A stretch of DNA of 64,000 nucleotides from JACKCP01 sp034007295 (lineage in GTDB: Bacteria > Desulfobacterota > Desulfobacteria > Desulfobacterales > JACKCP01). Below, one piece after another: positions 1 through 8,989 of this stretch. Numbering within the stretch: position 1 is the stretch's first letter; every line of letters starts with the position of its first letter. A program made the translations under genes and the position numbers. The stretch spans positions 124,001 to 188,000 of the forward strand of contig JAVERC010000002.1 in assembly GCA_034007295.1 (NCBI GenBank), given 5' to 3'. Below the pieces are notes generated by a model. The model worked only from the letters and a program-made list of their open reading frames with translations, was not told the DNA's origin and did not search any database.

Positions 1-1
1 C

Positions 2-112
2 TATGCCGAACTTTTTTTTACTAAGACACTTTGGCCAGATTTCACAAGGGAAGAATTTCTTGATATAATAAGAAAATTTCAGACAAGAGACAGAAGATTT
101 GGAAAAGTTTAA
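2..112 (+). CDS. uppS: Isoprenyl (undecaprenyl diphosphate) synthase, C-terminal end
   Basis: Only the last 36 codons are in the window; the gene enters from the left edge. The visible C-terminus contains LWPDF, EEF and the ending RDRRFGKV, the usual tail of cis-prenyltransferases of the UppS family (the RxRRFG region contributes to the active site across the dimer). UppS makes undecaprenyl diphosphate, the lipid carrier for peptidoglycan and O-antigen. It ends 16 bases before cdsA, and uppS-cdsA-dxr-rseP is a widely conserved bacterial order, which supports the call. The fragment is short, so the name rests on both tail and context. Confidence 0.85.
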   Translation, partial: YAELFFTKTLWPDFTREEFLDIIRKFQTRDRRFGKV

Positions 113-128
113 AAAAAAAGGATAAACT

Positions 129-929
129 GTGGAAACTTCACATAAAAACCGTTGGATTACAGCTCTCGTTGCCCTGCCTCTCCTGATAGTGCTTATTTTA
201 AAAGGAGGGGCTTTTTTATTTTCTTTTCTTCTTATTGCTGTTTCAGGCATTGGATTTTATGAGTGGCAGAAAATAACCAATATAAAACATTATTCACTGG
301 AAAGAGCCAAAAATATTCCATTCCTTTTCATTCCGGTGCTTTATTTTTTTTCTTTTTACTCACCCTCATCCCATATTCTTGCAGCAATGCTTTCGGCAGG
401 AGCAATTCTTTTTGCTCTTTTAAAAGGTTTTGACGGTACAGAATCCCATTTTAAGGGAAGCATCTATATTTTAACAGGTTTTATATATTCATCGATTTTT
501 TTATCATTTGCTTCAAGAATTATGATAGAAACAGGCCCAAAAGGGCTATTTTTTCTTTTGATTACTGTTTTTGCATCTGATACAGGTGCTTTTTATGCAG
601 GAAGAAAATTTGGAAAAAATAAGCTTATGGAAAATGTAAGCCCCAAAAAAACAATAGAAGGTTTTGCAGGAGGATTTGTACTTTCTGTTTTTGCTGCAAT
701 TTTGTGTAAAATTATTTTTTTTGAAGAACTTTTATTTTTTAATGCCTTGTTATGCGGTATTGCTGCTGGAGCTCTTGTTCCCCTTGGAGATCTTTTTGAG
801 TCAATGACAAAAAGAGTATTCAATGTTAAGGATTCGGGTAATATTTTACCTGGGCACGGTGGGATTCTTGACAGGATTGACGGACTTTTATTTGCTGTGC
901 CGGTGTTTTATATTCTTTATACTTTTTAA
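129..929 (+). CDS. cdsA: Phosphatidate cytidylyltransferase (CDP-diglyceride synthase)
   Basis: Integral membrane enzyme that makes CDP-diacylglycerol from phosphatidic acid and CTP, the branch point for phospholipid head groups. The 266-residue protein has several hydrophobic segments. The family signature lies at about residues 224-250: SMTKRVFNVKDSG followed by LPGHGGILDRIDG, including the Asp residues that bind metal and CTP. The start is GTG, preceded by an AAGGA ribosome-binding site at about 117-121. It sits between uppS and dxr with gaps of 16 and 9 bases, so co-transcription is expected. The product feeds pgsA further along the window. Confidence 0.96.
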   Translation: METSHKNRWITALVALPLLIVLILKGGAFLFSFLLIAVSGIGFYEWQKITNIKHYSLERAKNIPFLFIPVLYFFSFYSPSSHILAAMLSAGAILFALLKGFDGTESHFKGSIYILTGFIYSSIFLSFASRIMIETGPKGLFFLLITVFASDTGAFYAGRKFGKNKLMENVSPKKTIEGFAGGFVLSVFAAILCKIIFFEELLFFNALLCGIAAGALVPLGDLFESMTKRVFNVKDSGNILPGHGGILDRIDGLLFAVPVFYILYTF

Positions 930-938
930 GGGTTTGTA

Positions 939-2096
939 ATGAAAAAAATTGCAGTTCTTGGTTCAACCGGTTCAATAGGCCTTAATACTCTAGATATTGT
1001 AAGAAGATTTCCTGAAAAATTTAAAATAACATCCCTTTCATGTAAATCTAGTATAGATGCTTTAGTTGAGCAGATAATTGAGTTCAGGCCTATAATAGCT
1101 TCAGTTTTTGAAAAAAAAGATGCATATGAGCTTAAATCGAGATTAGGCAACAATACCAGCACAAAAATTGTTTTCGGAGACGAGGGTTATAAGGAAGCAG
1201 TTTCTTTAAAAGATGTTGATGTTGTAGTTTCAGCCATAGTTGGAACTGCAGGATTAAGGCCGACAATTGAAGCCATTTATGCAAATAAGGAAATTGCACT
1301 TGCAAATAAGGAGTCACTTGTTGCTGCCGGAGATATTGTTATAAATGAAGCAAAAAAAAGAAATTTAAAAATTCTTCCTATTGACAGCGAGCATAGTGCA
1401 ATTTTTCAATGTCTAGAGGGAAACCAAAAAAAAGAAGTCTCAAAAATATTTCTTACAGCATCAGGAGGTCCTTTCAGAAAAAAAGAGATCTCAGAATTTA
1501 AAAATATTACACCGGAGCAGGCTCTGAATCATCCAACCTGGTCCATGGGAGCCAAAATTTCAATAGATTCTGCTACATTAATGAACAAGGGACTTGAAAT
1601 TATAGAAGCCTGCGTTCTTTTTGATCTACCTCCTGAAAAGATAGAAGTTGTTGTACACCCCCAGTCCATTGTCCATTCAATGGTTGGTTATGTTGACGGG
1701 AGCATAATTGCACAGCTTGGAAAGCCTGACATGCGAGAGGCTATTTTATATTCTCTTTCCTGGCCTGAAAGGTTTGAAACAAATTTTGGGTTTCCGGATT
1801 TTACAATGCTTGATTTAAATTTTGAAAAACCTGATTTTAATAAATTCAGGTCTCTTGAGTTTGCATTTGAAGCAGCATCAATAAAAAAATCGATGCCATG
1901 TACAATGAATGCAGCAAATGAAGAAGCTGTTTATGCCTTTTTAAAGGGAAAAATAAGATTTGATCAGATTTATGATATTGTAGAAAATGTAATGAAAAAT
2001 CATAATGTTTTTTCATTTTCATCCATTGAAGATGTTTTTTATGCAGATAAGCAGGCAAGATCAAAAGCACTTGAATATATAGCAAACAATCACTAA
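939..2096 (+). CDS. dxr: 1-deoxy-D-xylulose 5-phosphate reductoisomerase
   Basis: Second enzyme of the MEP isoprenoid pathway; converts DXP to MEP using NADPH. The 385-residue length is normal for the family. Visible motifs are the Rossmann loop GSTGSIG (residues 8-14), ANKES at about 122, the metal-binding PIDSEHSAIFQ, the flexible-loop region ASGGPF and HPTWSMG, and DSATLMNKGLE. It follows cdsA by 9 bases with an AAGGG site. Another MEP gene, ispD, lies near 47 kb, and uppS upstream uses the pathway's end products. Confidence 0.97.
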   Translation: MKKIAVLGSTGSIGLNTLDIVRRFPEKFKITSLSCKSSIDALVEQIIEFRPIIASVFEKKDAYELKSRLGNNTSTKIVFGDEGYKEAVSLKDVDVVVSAIVGTAGLRPTIEAIYANKEIALANKESLVAAGDIVINEAKKRNLKILPIDSEHSAIFQCLEGNQKKEVSKIFLTASGGPFRKKEISEFKNITPEQALNHPTWSMGAKISIDSATLMNKGLEIIEACVLFDLPPEKIEVVVHPQSIVHSMVGYVDGSIIAQLGKPDMREAILYSLSWPERFETNFGFPDFTMLDLNFEKPDFNKFRSLEFAFEAASIKKSMPCTMNAANEEAVYAFLKGKIRFDQIYDIVENVMKNHNVFSFSSIEDVFYADKQARSKALEYIANNH

Positions 2097-2139
2097 CTTT
2101 ATCAAAAAAATAAAAATTTGGTAAATCGGAGAATTATAT

Positions 2140-3471
2140 ATGGTTACAATTATTTCATTTGTAATAGTCCTTGGCATTTTAATTTTTGTTCATGAATTTG
2201 GCCATTTCATAGCTGCAAGAGCATGCGGAGTTGGCGTAGAAAAATTTTCAATTGGATTTGGGCCAAAAGTTTTCGGGTGGAAAAGAGGCGAGACAGATTA
2301 CATGCTTTCTGCAATCCCCCTTGGCGGATATGTTAAAATGATAGGCGAAGAACCAGATGCTCCATTAACTGAAGATGAAAAAAAATACTCATTTACACAC
2401 AAGGAAGTATGGAAAAGATTTATAATTGTTGCAGCAGGTCCTTTTTTTAATTTTTTTCTTGCCATATTTTTATATTTTGCTTTGTTTCTTTTTTATGGAA
2501 CCTATTTTTATCCCCCTGTAATAGGTCAGACTGAACCAGGCACTCCATCCTATGAAAGGCTTGCTGTTGGAGATGAAATTTTATCAATAAATGATAATAA
2601 AATTACTTCATGGTCTGAGCTTGAAAAAACAATAGAAAAATCAAAAGGAAGCGAACTGCTTTTTAAGATCAAAAGAGGAAATGATTTAAAGGAAGTAGTT
2701 TTAAAACCGGCACTTCTTGATTCAGAGTCCATATTTGGAGAAAAAATAAAAAAATATTCCCTTGGAATAAAACCATATCTTCCTCCGGTAATTGGAAGTG
2801 TTGCACCTGATTCGCCTGCTCTTAAGGCTGGAATTGAGGTTGGTGACAAAATTGTTGAGATTAATTCCCAAAAAATTACAACCTGGTATGATGTCTCAGA
2901 TGCAATATCTATGTCTAAATCTGAAATTGAGCTTGTTTTTGAAAGAAACACTGAATTAATTAAAAAGACGATTAAGCCTGAAATTAAGGAACTTAAAGAC
3001 CATCTTGGCAAATCCTATGAGAGAAAACTAATAGGGATTGCAGCAAAAGATATTACAAAACAGAAAAAAGCAGGTCCTATTACAGCAATGTCTGAAAGCC
3101 TTAGCCAGACATGGAAGGTTATTGAGCTTACTTTTGTCGGCATAGTAAAAATGGTAGACGGTACAATTTCAAAAGACAATCTTGGCGGGCCAATTATGAT
3201 TGCACAAATGGCAGGGGATCAGGCAAAGCAGGGTCTTACAAGTTTTCTTGTTTTCATCTGTCTTATAAGCATAAACCTGGGCCTCTTAAATCTTTTGCCT
3301 GTACCTGTTCTTGATGGTGGACATCTTATGTTTTTTTTAATAGAGATGGTGACAGGAAAACCGGTCAGCATAAAAGTAAGGGAAGTTGCCCAGCAGATAG
3401 GCCTTTTCCTTCTTCTTTCGCTTATGGTTTTTGCATTTTACAATGATATTTTAAGGTTATTTTCAAATTAA
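2140..3471 (+). CDS. rseP: Site-2 membrane metalloprotease RseP
   Basis: Intramembrane zinc protease that cleaves anti-sigma factors and signal-peptide remnants in the inner membrane. HEFGH at residues 18-22 in the first transmembrane segment is the zinc-binding HExxH, and the third ligand motif is LDGGH at about 391-395. Between them are two PDZ-like regions (roughly 125-200 and 210-290, the second with GSVAPDSPALKAGIEVGD). At 443 residues it matches RseP/EcfE. The start has CGGAG upstream. It completes the uppS-cdsA-dxr-rseP group; purL follows 19 bases later. Confidence 0.95.
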   Translation: MVTIISFVIVLGILIFVHEFGHFIAARACGVGVEKFSIGFGPKVFGWKRGETDYMLSAIPLGGYVKMIGEEPDAPLTEDEKKYSFTHKEVWKRFIIVAAGPFFNFFLAIFLYFALFLFYGTYFYPPVIGQTEPGTPSYERLAVGDEILSINDNKITSWSELEKTIEKSKGSELLFKIKRGNDLKEVVLKPALLDSESIFGEKIKKYSLGIKPYLPPVIGSVAPDSPALKAGIEVGDKIVEINSQKITTWYDVSDAISMSKSEIELVFERNTELIKKTIKPEIKELKDHLGKSYERKLIGIAAKDITKQKKAGPITAMSESLSQTWKVIELTFVGIVKMVDGTISKDNLGGPIMIAQMAGDQAKQGLTSFLVFICLISINLGLLNLLPVPVLDGGHLMFFLIEMVTGKPVSIKVREVAQQIGLFLLLSLMVFAFYNDILRLFSN

Positions 3472-3490
3472 TATAACAGGAGCAGGGCAC

Positions 3491-6484
3491 ATGATCTACA
3501 GGCTGGAAACAGCTCTTAAAAGTTCTCTAAAAGATCCGGAAGGAGAAAATTTAAGAAAAAAGGCAAAGGACTATTTTAATATAGAGCTTGAAAAGGTAAG
3601 AACAATTAATGTTTTACTTTTTGATCTTCCCATATCAGAAACAGAGTTTGAGTTTGTGTCAAAAGAGATTTTTTCAAATCCTGTTACTGAAATTTATTCC
3701 TTTTCAAATATAGACGAGGATTTTGATTTTTGCATAAGAGTTGGATTTAGACCCGGAGTCTGTGATACAGCTGGAAATACTGCAGTTGAAGCAATTTCAG
3801 ATATTTTGTCAAAACAGTTTCCAAAGGACAGTGGCGTTTATACAGGAAAAAGATACTGCATTAAAGGCAAAGACCTTTCAATGGAAAAAATGGATCTTCT
3901 TGCCTCTGAACTTCTTGCAAACGATACAGTCCAGTCCTGGAATATTTATTCAAAGGATTTTGTTTCAAAAAATGGTTTCCCAAAAGATTTAATCCCAAAG
4001 GTAATTTTAAATCATGAGCCTGAAGTTTTGGAAATTAAGTTTTCAAGTGATGAAGAACTTAACAAAATAAGCAATGAAAGAAATTTGGCCTTAAATCCAA
4101 ATGATGTTCCTGTAATAAGAGAGTATTTTTTCGATGAAAAAGTAATTTTAAAAAGAAAAGAATTCAATCTTTCAAATCCAACAGACCTTGAACTTGAATT
4201 TATTGCACAGGCAAGAAGTGATCATTGCAATCACAATACTTTTCAGGGAAAGTTTTATTACAAAGATAAAGATACAGGTGAAGAATTTGTAATAGACAAT
4301 CTTTTCAAAACCTGTATCAAAGAGCCTACAATCAAGCTTAAAAACGAACTTGACTGGGTTGTTTCCGTTTTGTGGGACAATGCAGGCTCTGCTGTTTTTG
4401 ATGATACATACAATTATACAATTACCGGAGAAACCCATAACTCCCCTTCAAACATGGAAGCCTACGGCGGTTCTCTTACAGGAATTGTAGGTGTTTACAG
4501 AGACCCCCTTGGAACAGGACTTGGGTCAAAACTTATTATGGGTAGTTATGGATTTTGCACAGGTTTAAGAGATTACAGCGGAGAATTAAAACCGAAACTT
4601 CACCCGAGAAGACTTCTTGACGGAATTATTGAAGGTGTAAAAGACGGGGGAAACAAAAGCGGTGTTCCAACAACTTTTGGTCAGGTATATTTTGACAACA
4701 GATATATTGGAAAATGTCTTGTATATGTTACAGCTCTCGGACTTATGCCAAAAGAAGTAAATAATAAACCGTGCCATGAAAAAGAAACATCTCCTGGTGA
4801 ATTAATAGTAATGTGCGGCGGAAGGGTTGGAAAAGACGGAATTCACGGTGTAACAGCCTCTTCAGAAACTTTTTCTGAAAATACTCCTGCAGGTCATGTT
4901 CAGATTGGAGATCCATATACACAAAAGAAAATGCACGATTTTCTTCTTGAAGCAAGGGATCTCGGTCTTATGACATTTATTACAGACAACGGAGGCGGAG
5001 GTCTTTCTTCTTCAATCGGAGAATCTGCAAGATTAAGCGGAGGGTGTGTTGTAAATCTTGAAAAGGTTCCGCTTAAATACGAAGGTCTTGACCCATGGGA
5101 AATATGGATTTCAGAGTCACAGGAAAGAATGACTGCTGCTGTTACAAAGGAAAACATTGATAAATTCCTTTCACTCTCAGCAAAGCATGAGGTTGAATCA
5201 ACTGTAATCGGAGAATATACAGATTCGGGAATGCTTCATGTAAAATGGAATGAAGATACAATTGCATATGTAGATATTGATCTTCCTGAAAAAGGTTTTC
5301 CACAGTGGATTTTTGAAGCAGAGTGGTCATCTCCCAAATCAAGGGGAATGATTGAGCCTGTTATTACTTCTCCAAAGGATTATAACAGTCTTTGTCTTAA
5401 ACTTATTTCTTCTCCCAATATGTCTTCCAAAAAATGGATAACAAGACAATATGACCATGAAGTTCAGGGAACAAGTGTAATCAAGCCTCTTACAGGAGTA
5501 AACAGAAATGTTCCGTCAGATGCATCAGTAATAAGACCTAATCTTGAAAGTGAAAAAGGACTTTTATTCACCCAGACAATAAATCCCGGATTTTCAGATA
5601 TTGATACTGACAACATGACAAGGCTTGTTGTTGACGAAGCATTCAGAAGGCTTGTTGTAACAGGAGCAGACCCTGAAAAAATAGGCGGTGTGGATAATTT
5701 CTGCTGGCCTGCAATAACATATGATGAAAAAACAAATCCCGACGGAAAACTAAAGGCTGCAAAGCTTGTAAGATCTTGTCTTGCACTGAAAGATATCTGT
5801 CTTGAATACAAGGTTCCTCTTCTTTCAGGAAAGGACAGCATGTATGTTGACGGACATTTAAAAGGGCCTTACGGAGAAACAAGAAAGGTTTCTGCACCTG
5901 AATCTTTGCAGTTTTCAGCAACAGGAATAATGGATGACTGTAAAAAAGCTGTAACATCAGGATTTAAATTTTCAGGCGACAGAATTTATCTTCTTGGAAA
6001 AACCCTTGACGAGCTTGGCGGTTCAGAATTTTACAGCCTTTTAAATGAAAAGGGCGTAAATATCCCCAAAGTTGATCAGAAAACAAACCTTGAGATTTAT
6101 AAAAAATATTTTAATGCAAATCAAAAGGATCTTGTTAATTCAGGTAAATCCCTTGGAAAAGGCGGTCTTTTTACAGCACTTGCATTTTCTTCCATAGCAG
6201 GAGGTTTTGGAGCTGAAATTTACCTTGACAAGGTTTTAAATGACAAGAGTCTTGAAGATTTCAAAATTCTTTTCTCTGAATCTTCAGGCAGAATTTTAGT
6301 AAGTGTATCCAATGAAAATATTGAAGAATTTGAAAATTTAATGGGCAGTTCAAGCTGCTGTCATATTGGTTTTGTAAGGGAAGACAAAAACTTTATTGTA
6401 AATTCAGGCTCTGATAAGATAATCAATCTAAGTGTTGATGATCTTGAATCAGCCTTTGAAAAAAGATTTGGAGAACTTGTATGA
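3491..6484 (+). CDS. purL: Phosphoribosylformylglycinamidine synthase, PurS-PurL fused form
   Basis: ATP-dependent FGAM synthase, fourth step of purine synthesis. The protein is 997 residues. The first ~190 residues look like a PurS-type module, including RPGVCDTAGNTA, which resembles the PurS GVxDxxG pattern. From about residue 240 the PurL core begins with ARSDHCNHNTF and TGETHNSPS, then YGGSLTGIVGVYRDP and later duplicated AIR-synthase-type domains with DNGGGGLSSSIGE. There is no C-terminal glutaminase domain; it is supplied by purQ, which overlaps this stop codon. The length lies between small PurL (~740) and the single-chain enzyme (~1290). AGGAG precedes the ATG. Confidence 0.93.
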   Translation: MIYRLETALKSSLKDPEGENLRKKAKDYFNIELEKVRTINVLLFDLPISETEFEFVSKEIFSNPVTEIYSFSNIDEDFDFCIRVGFRPGVCDTAGNTAVEAISDILSKQFPKDSGVYTGKRYCIKGKDLSMEKMDLLASELLANDTVQSWNIYSKDFVSKNGFPKDLIPKVILNHEPEVLEIKFSSDEELNKISNERNLALNPNDVPVIREYFFDEKVILKRKEFNLSNPTDLELEFIAQARSDHCNHNTFQGKFYYKDKDTGEEFVIDNLFKTCIKEPTIKLKNELDWVVSVLWDNAGSAVFDDTYNYTITGETHNSPSNMEAYGGSLTGIVGVYRDPLGTGLGSKLIMGSYGFCTGLRDYSGELKPKLHPRRLLDGIIEGVKDGGNKSGVPTTFGQVYFDNRYIGKCLVYVTALGLMPKEVNNKPCHEKETSPGELIVMCGGRVGKDGIHGVTASSETFSENTPAGHVQIGDPYTQKKMHDFLLEARDLGLMTFITDNGGGGLSSSIGESARLSGGCVVNLEKVPLKYEGLDPWEIWISESQERMTAAVTKENIDKFLSLSAKHEVESTVIGEYTDSGMLHVKWNEDTIAYVDIDLPEKGFPQWIFEAEWSSPKSRGMIEPVITSPKDYNSLCLKLISSPNMSSKKWITRQYDHEVQGTSVIKPLTGVNRNVPSDASVIRPNLESEKGLLFTQTINPGFSDIDTDNMTRLVVDEAFRRLVVTGADPEKIGGVDNFCWPAITYDEKTNPDGKLKAAKLVRSCLALKDICLEYKVPLLSGKDSMYVDGHLKGPYGETRKVSAPESLQFSATGIMDDCKKAVTSGFKFSGDRIYLLGKTLDELGGSEFYSLLNEKGVNIPKVDQKTNLEIYKKYFNANQKDLVNSGKSLGKGGLFTALAFSSIAGGFGAEIYLDKVLNDKSLEDFKILFSESSGRILVSVSNENIEEFENLMGSSSCCHIGFVREDKNFIVNSGSDKIINLSVDDLESAFEKRFGELV

Positions 6485-7296
6485 TGAAAGTCAAAGCCCT
6501 TGTACTTACAGGATTCGGGCTTAACTGCGACAATGAAACAGCACATGCTTTAACACTTGCAGGGGCTGAGGCAGATAAGGTTCATATTAACGATCTTGTA
6601 AATAAAAATGTTTTGGTAAAAGACTACAAAATTCTTGCATTTGGCGGAGGCTTCAGCTGGGGTGACGAGCATGGAGCAGGGGTTTTGCAGGCAATCAGAA
6701 TGAAAACCCATTTTGGAGAAGATCTTCAGAAATTTGTCGAACAGGACAATCTTATAATAGGTATATGCAACGGTTTTCAGACCCTTGTAAACATTGGTCT
6801 TTTACCTGGATTTGACACAAAATCCATGGAAAGAAAAGTTGCCCTTATAAACAATGACCATGGAAACTTTATTGATGACTGGATTTATTTAAATGCTGAA
6901 AAAGGGTCAAACTGTGTTTTCACAAAAGGCCTTGAAACATTTGAGCTTCCAATCAGGCATGGTCAGGGAAAACTCTACACAGACGATGAAACTCTTAAAA
7001 AAATAGAAGAAAACAATCAGGCTGTTTTAAGATATTCATCTAAAGAAGGTAAAAAAGCTGAAAATAAATTTCCAGAAAATCCAAACGGTTCCTTAAACGA
7101 CATAGCAGGGCTTTGCGACTCTACAGGAAGGGTTTTTGGACTTATGCCCCATCCCGAGGCTTTTGTTCACTGGACTCATCATCCCCAGTGGACTGTCATG
7201 AAACAGAAAATGAAAAAGAATAATCAGGATCTTTTTGATTCCGGTATTCCTGATGGGCTTAAAATTTTTATTAATGCTGTTGATTATTTTTCATAA
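6481..7296 (+). CDS. purQ: Phosphoribosylformylglycinamidine synthase glutaminase subunit
   Basis: Class I glutamine amidotransferase that supplies ammonia to PurL. Visible are GGGFSWGDEHGAG near the N-terminus, the nucleophile elbow GICNGFQTL with Cys96, and the catalytic His-Glu in MPHPEAFVHW at about 222-226. The 271 residues exceed the compact ~230-residue PurQ and resemble the glutaminase domain of the long single-chain enzyme, so PurL and PurQ here look like a split large enzyme. The ATG overlaps the purL stop (ATGA), indicating translational coupling, and GGAG lies 6 bases upstream. Confidence 0.94.
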   Translation: MMKVKALVLTGFGLNCDNETAHALTLAGAEADKVHINDLVNKNVLVKDYKILAFGGGFSWGDEHGAGVLQAIRMKTHFGEDLQKFVEQDNLIIGICNGFQTLVNIGLLPGFDTKSMERKVALINNDHGNFIDDWIYLNAEKGSNCVFTKGLETFELPIRHGQGKLYTDDETLKKIEENNQAVLRYSSKEGKKAENKFPENPNGSLNDIAGLCDSTGRVFGLMPHPEAFVHWTHHPQWTVMKQKMKKNNQDLFDSGIPDGLKIFINAVDYFS

Positions 7297-7303
7297 AGTG
7301 TAA

Positions 7304-7325
7304 TGGCGGATTTAAATATCCGCCA
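7304..7325. terminator. Hairpin between convergent purQ and helicase genes
   Basis: TGGCGGAT and ATCCGCCA form an 8-bp perfect stem with a 6-base loop, 8 bases after the purQ stop. It lacks a strong T-run on either side, so it is a candidate bidirectional terminator or mRNA 3'-end stabiliser rather than a textbook intrinsic terminator. Confidence 0.5.
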
Positions 7326-7354
7326 AATAACAAATCTTTGGTTCCAAGACAGAT

Positions 7355-8614
7355 TTAACTAGATTTAGGTTTGATTTTTCTATTGGATCTTTTTTTGCCT
7401 CGGTTTTTTATCCAATCCTCATTTGCATTTATCATATCATGGATATCCTGATGACTGTCAGATACTTCGACTGTGAAAGAATAATCGCTTTTGCTGATTT
7501 TTATTTTTTCTATAGGCTTAGTGATAAAGTTTTCTATTTCTTTGAGTAGATTTATTTCACCTGAACTGCAAAATGATATTGCAGAACCTTTTGAACGACC
7601 TCTTCCAGTTCGGCCAACCCGATGAACATAAACTTCCTTTTGATCAGGCAAATCGTAATTGATCACATAATCCACATTTGGTATGTCAATACCTCTTGCG
7701 GAAACATCTGTTGCTATAAGGATATTTTGAGCTCCACTCTTAAATGCATTCATTACGGCAAGCCTATGGTCTTGATCTTTTTTTCCATGTATAGTCAAAG
7801 AGCTTATTTGTGCACGTTCCAATGATTTTGCAACACGGTCTGCCCTTATTGTTGTTCTCACAAAAACTATAATTTTTGAATCCTTGTGGTCACGGATAAA
7901 ACTTCTCAGAAAAAAACGCTTATCATCCATTTCCACATCAATCACATAATGTGAGATATTTTTGGACACAGGGTCATTTGGTGAAATCTGTATTCTTATG
8001 GCACTGGATTTTACCTGTGAAAAGGCAAGTTTTTTTATTTCTTTATTGATGGTGGCGGAAAAAAACAGAGTCTGGTGACGCTGTTTCAAATGCCGTTTTA
8101 TTGATTGAATGTCGTAAATAAAGCCTCGGTCAAGCATCTGGTCTGCTTCGTCTAAAACCAGAATCCGGACATTGCTTGCATCAATGGCCTTTTGGGATAT
8201 TAGATCAAACATCCGGCCAGGGGTGGCAATAAGAATGTCTACTCCAGTTTGTAGCTTGTTTATTTGGCTTTCCTGCTCTACTCCTCCGTAAACTCCAAGT
8301 GTAATTACCTTGGTATTTTTGCAAAGAGATGAAAAAACTCCATGAATCTGAGCAGCAAGCTCTCTTGTCGGTACCATGACAATGGCATATATTCCCTTTT
8401 GTCTTCGAGTTGTTTTTGCCTGAATTATCATGTGGATTACAGGAATAGCAAAGGCAAGTGTTTTTCCTGTTCCAGTCTGTGCAATGGCCATTACATCCTC
8501 TCCCTTTAAAATGGAAGGGATCGCCTTGAATTGAATGTCTGTAGGACGTTTCAGCCCCTGCTCAGCAAGGTTTTTTTTCAAAATATCGCTGATGTGATAG
8601 TTTTCAAATATCAT
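7355..8614 (-). CDS. DEAD-box ATP-dependent RNA helicase, RhlE-like
   Basis: RNA helicase of the DEAD-box family, likely in ribosome assembly, RNA decay or cold adaptation. The motifs appear in order: AQTGTGKT (I), PTRELA (Ia), TPGR (Ib), LDEADQMLDRG (II), FSATI (III), then in the second RecA domain IIFVRTT, ATDVSARGIDIPNVD (V) and HRVGRTGRGRSKG (VI). The C-terminus ends in a short basic tail (KKRSNRKIKPKSS), as in RhlE proteins. It is 419 residues, reverse strand, monocistronic by position. The exact subfamily is not certain from motifs alone. Confidence 0.94.
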   Translation of the reverse strand: MIFENYHISDILKKNLAEQGLKRPTDIQFKAIPSILKGEDVMAIAQTGTGKTLAFAIPVIHMIIQAKTTRRQKGIYAIVMVPTRELAAQIHGVFSSLCKNTKVITLGVYGGVEQESQINKLQTGVDILIATPGRMFDLISQKAIDASNVRILVLDEADQMLDRGFIYDIQSIKRHLKQRHQTLFFSATINKEIKKLAFSQVKSSAIRIQISPNDPVSKNISHYVIDVEMDDKRFFLRSFIRDHKDSKIIVFVRTTIRADRVAKSLERAQISSLTIHGKKDQDHRLAVMNAFKSGAQNILIATDVSARGIDIPNVDYVINYDLPDQKEVYVHRVGRTGRGRSKGSAISFCSSGEINLLKEIENFITKPIEKIKISKSDYSFTVEVSDSHQDIHDMINANEDWIKNRGKKRSNRKIKPKSS

Positions 8615-8989
8615 TAATTATCTTTCATATTATGTGTGTTAATTAAATATTGATGTAGTTATTATGTCCTGACTAGTTGTAAATTGAACCTAGATTAATA
8701 AGGCATTGCTTAGTCAGGTTATACATGCTTTTTACGAATAAACCTAACAACTTCATGGAAAATTATTGTGAAAAAAGGATCAAGGCAAAATAAGCTTTTG
8801 AAATAATATTAGAAATGAATTTTTTAAATTTTTTTAGATATGCTGATTTATTTGAGCTGTGTTTTTTTATTTTTCATGGATAGTGATAGCAGGTTTTTGG
8901 CCAAAATTTATTAAGATTGTTGATCTTTGCGAAGATAAGTTGGTTTTTTTTGTATGCTCTAGTTTGCCTAGAGCATATCATTTTAAAAA
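8615..8989. other. Intergenic region between helicase and universal stress protein genes
   Basis: 375 bases without a convincing gene. Part must hold the helicase promoter (reverse strand). The only clear structure is the hairpin at 8953-8977 near the end of the universal stress gene. I see no tRNA, no open frame with a ribosome-binding site, and no copy of the interspersed repeat found elsewhere in the window. Confidence 0.5.
8953..8977. terminator. Hairpin downstream of the universal stress protein gene
   Basis: ATGCTCTAG and CTAGAGCAT make a 9-bp perfect stem, with one further T-A pair, around the loop TTTGC. It begins 12 bases after the stop of the reverse-strand usp gene. Read on the reverse strand it is followed by A's rather than T's, so it is a weak intrinsic terminator; a 3'-end stabilising role is also possible. 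Confidence 0.4.
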
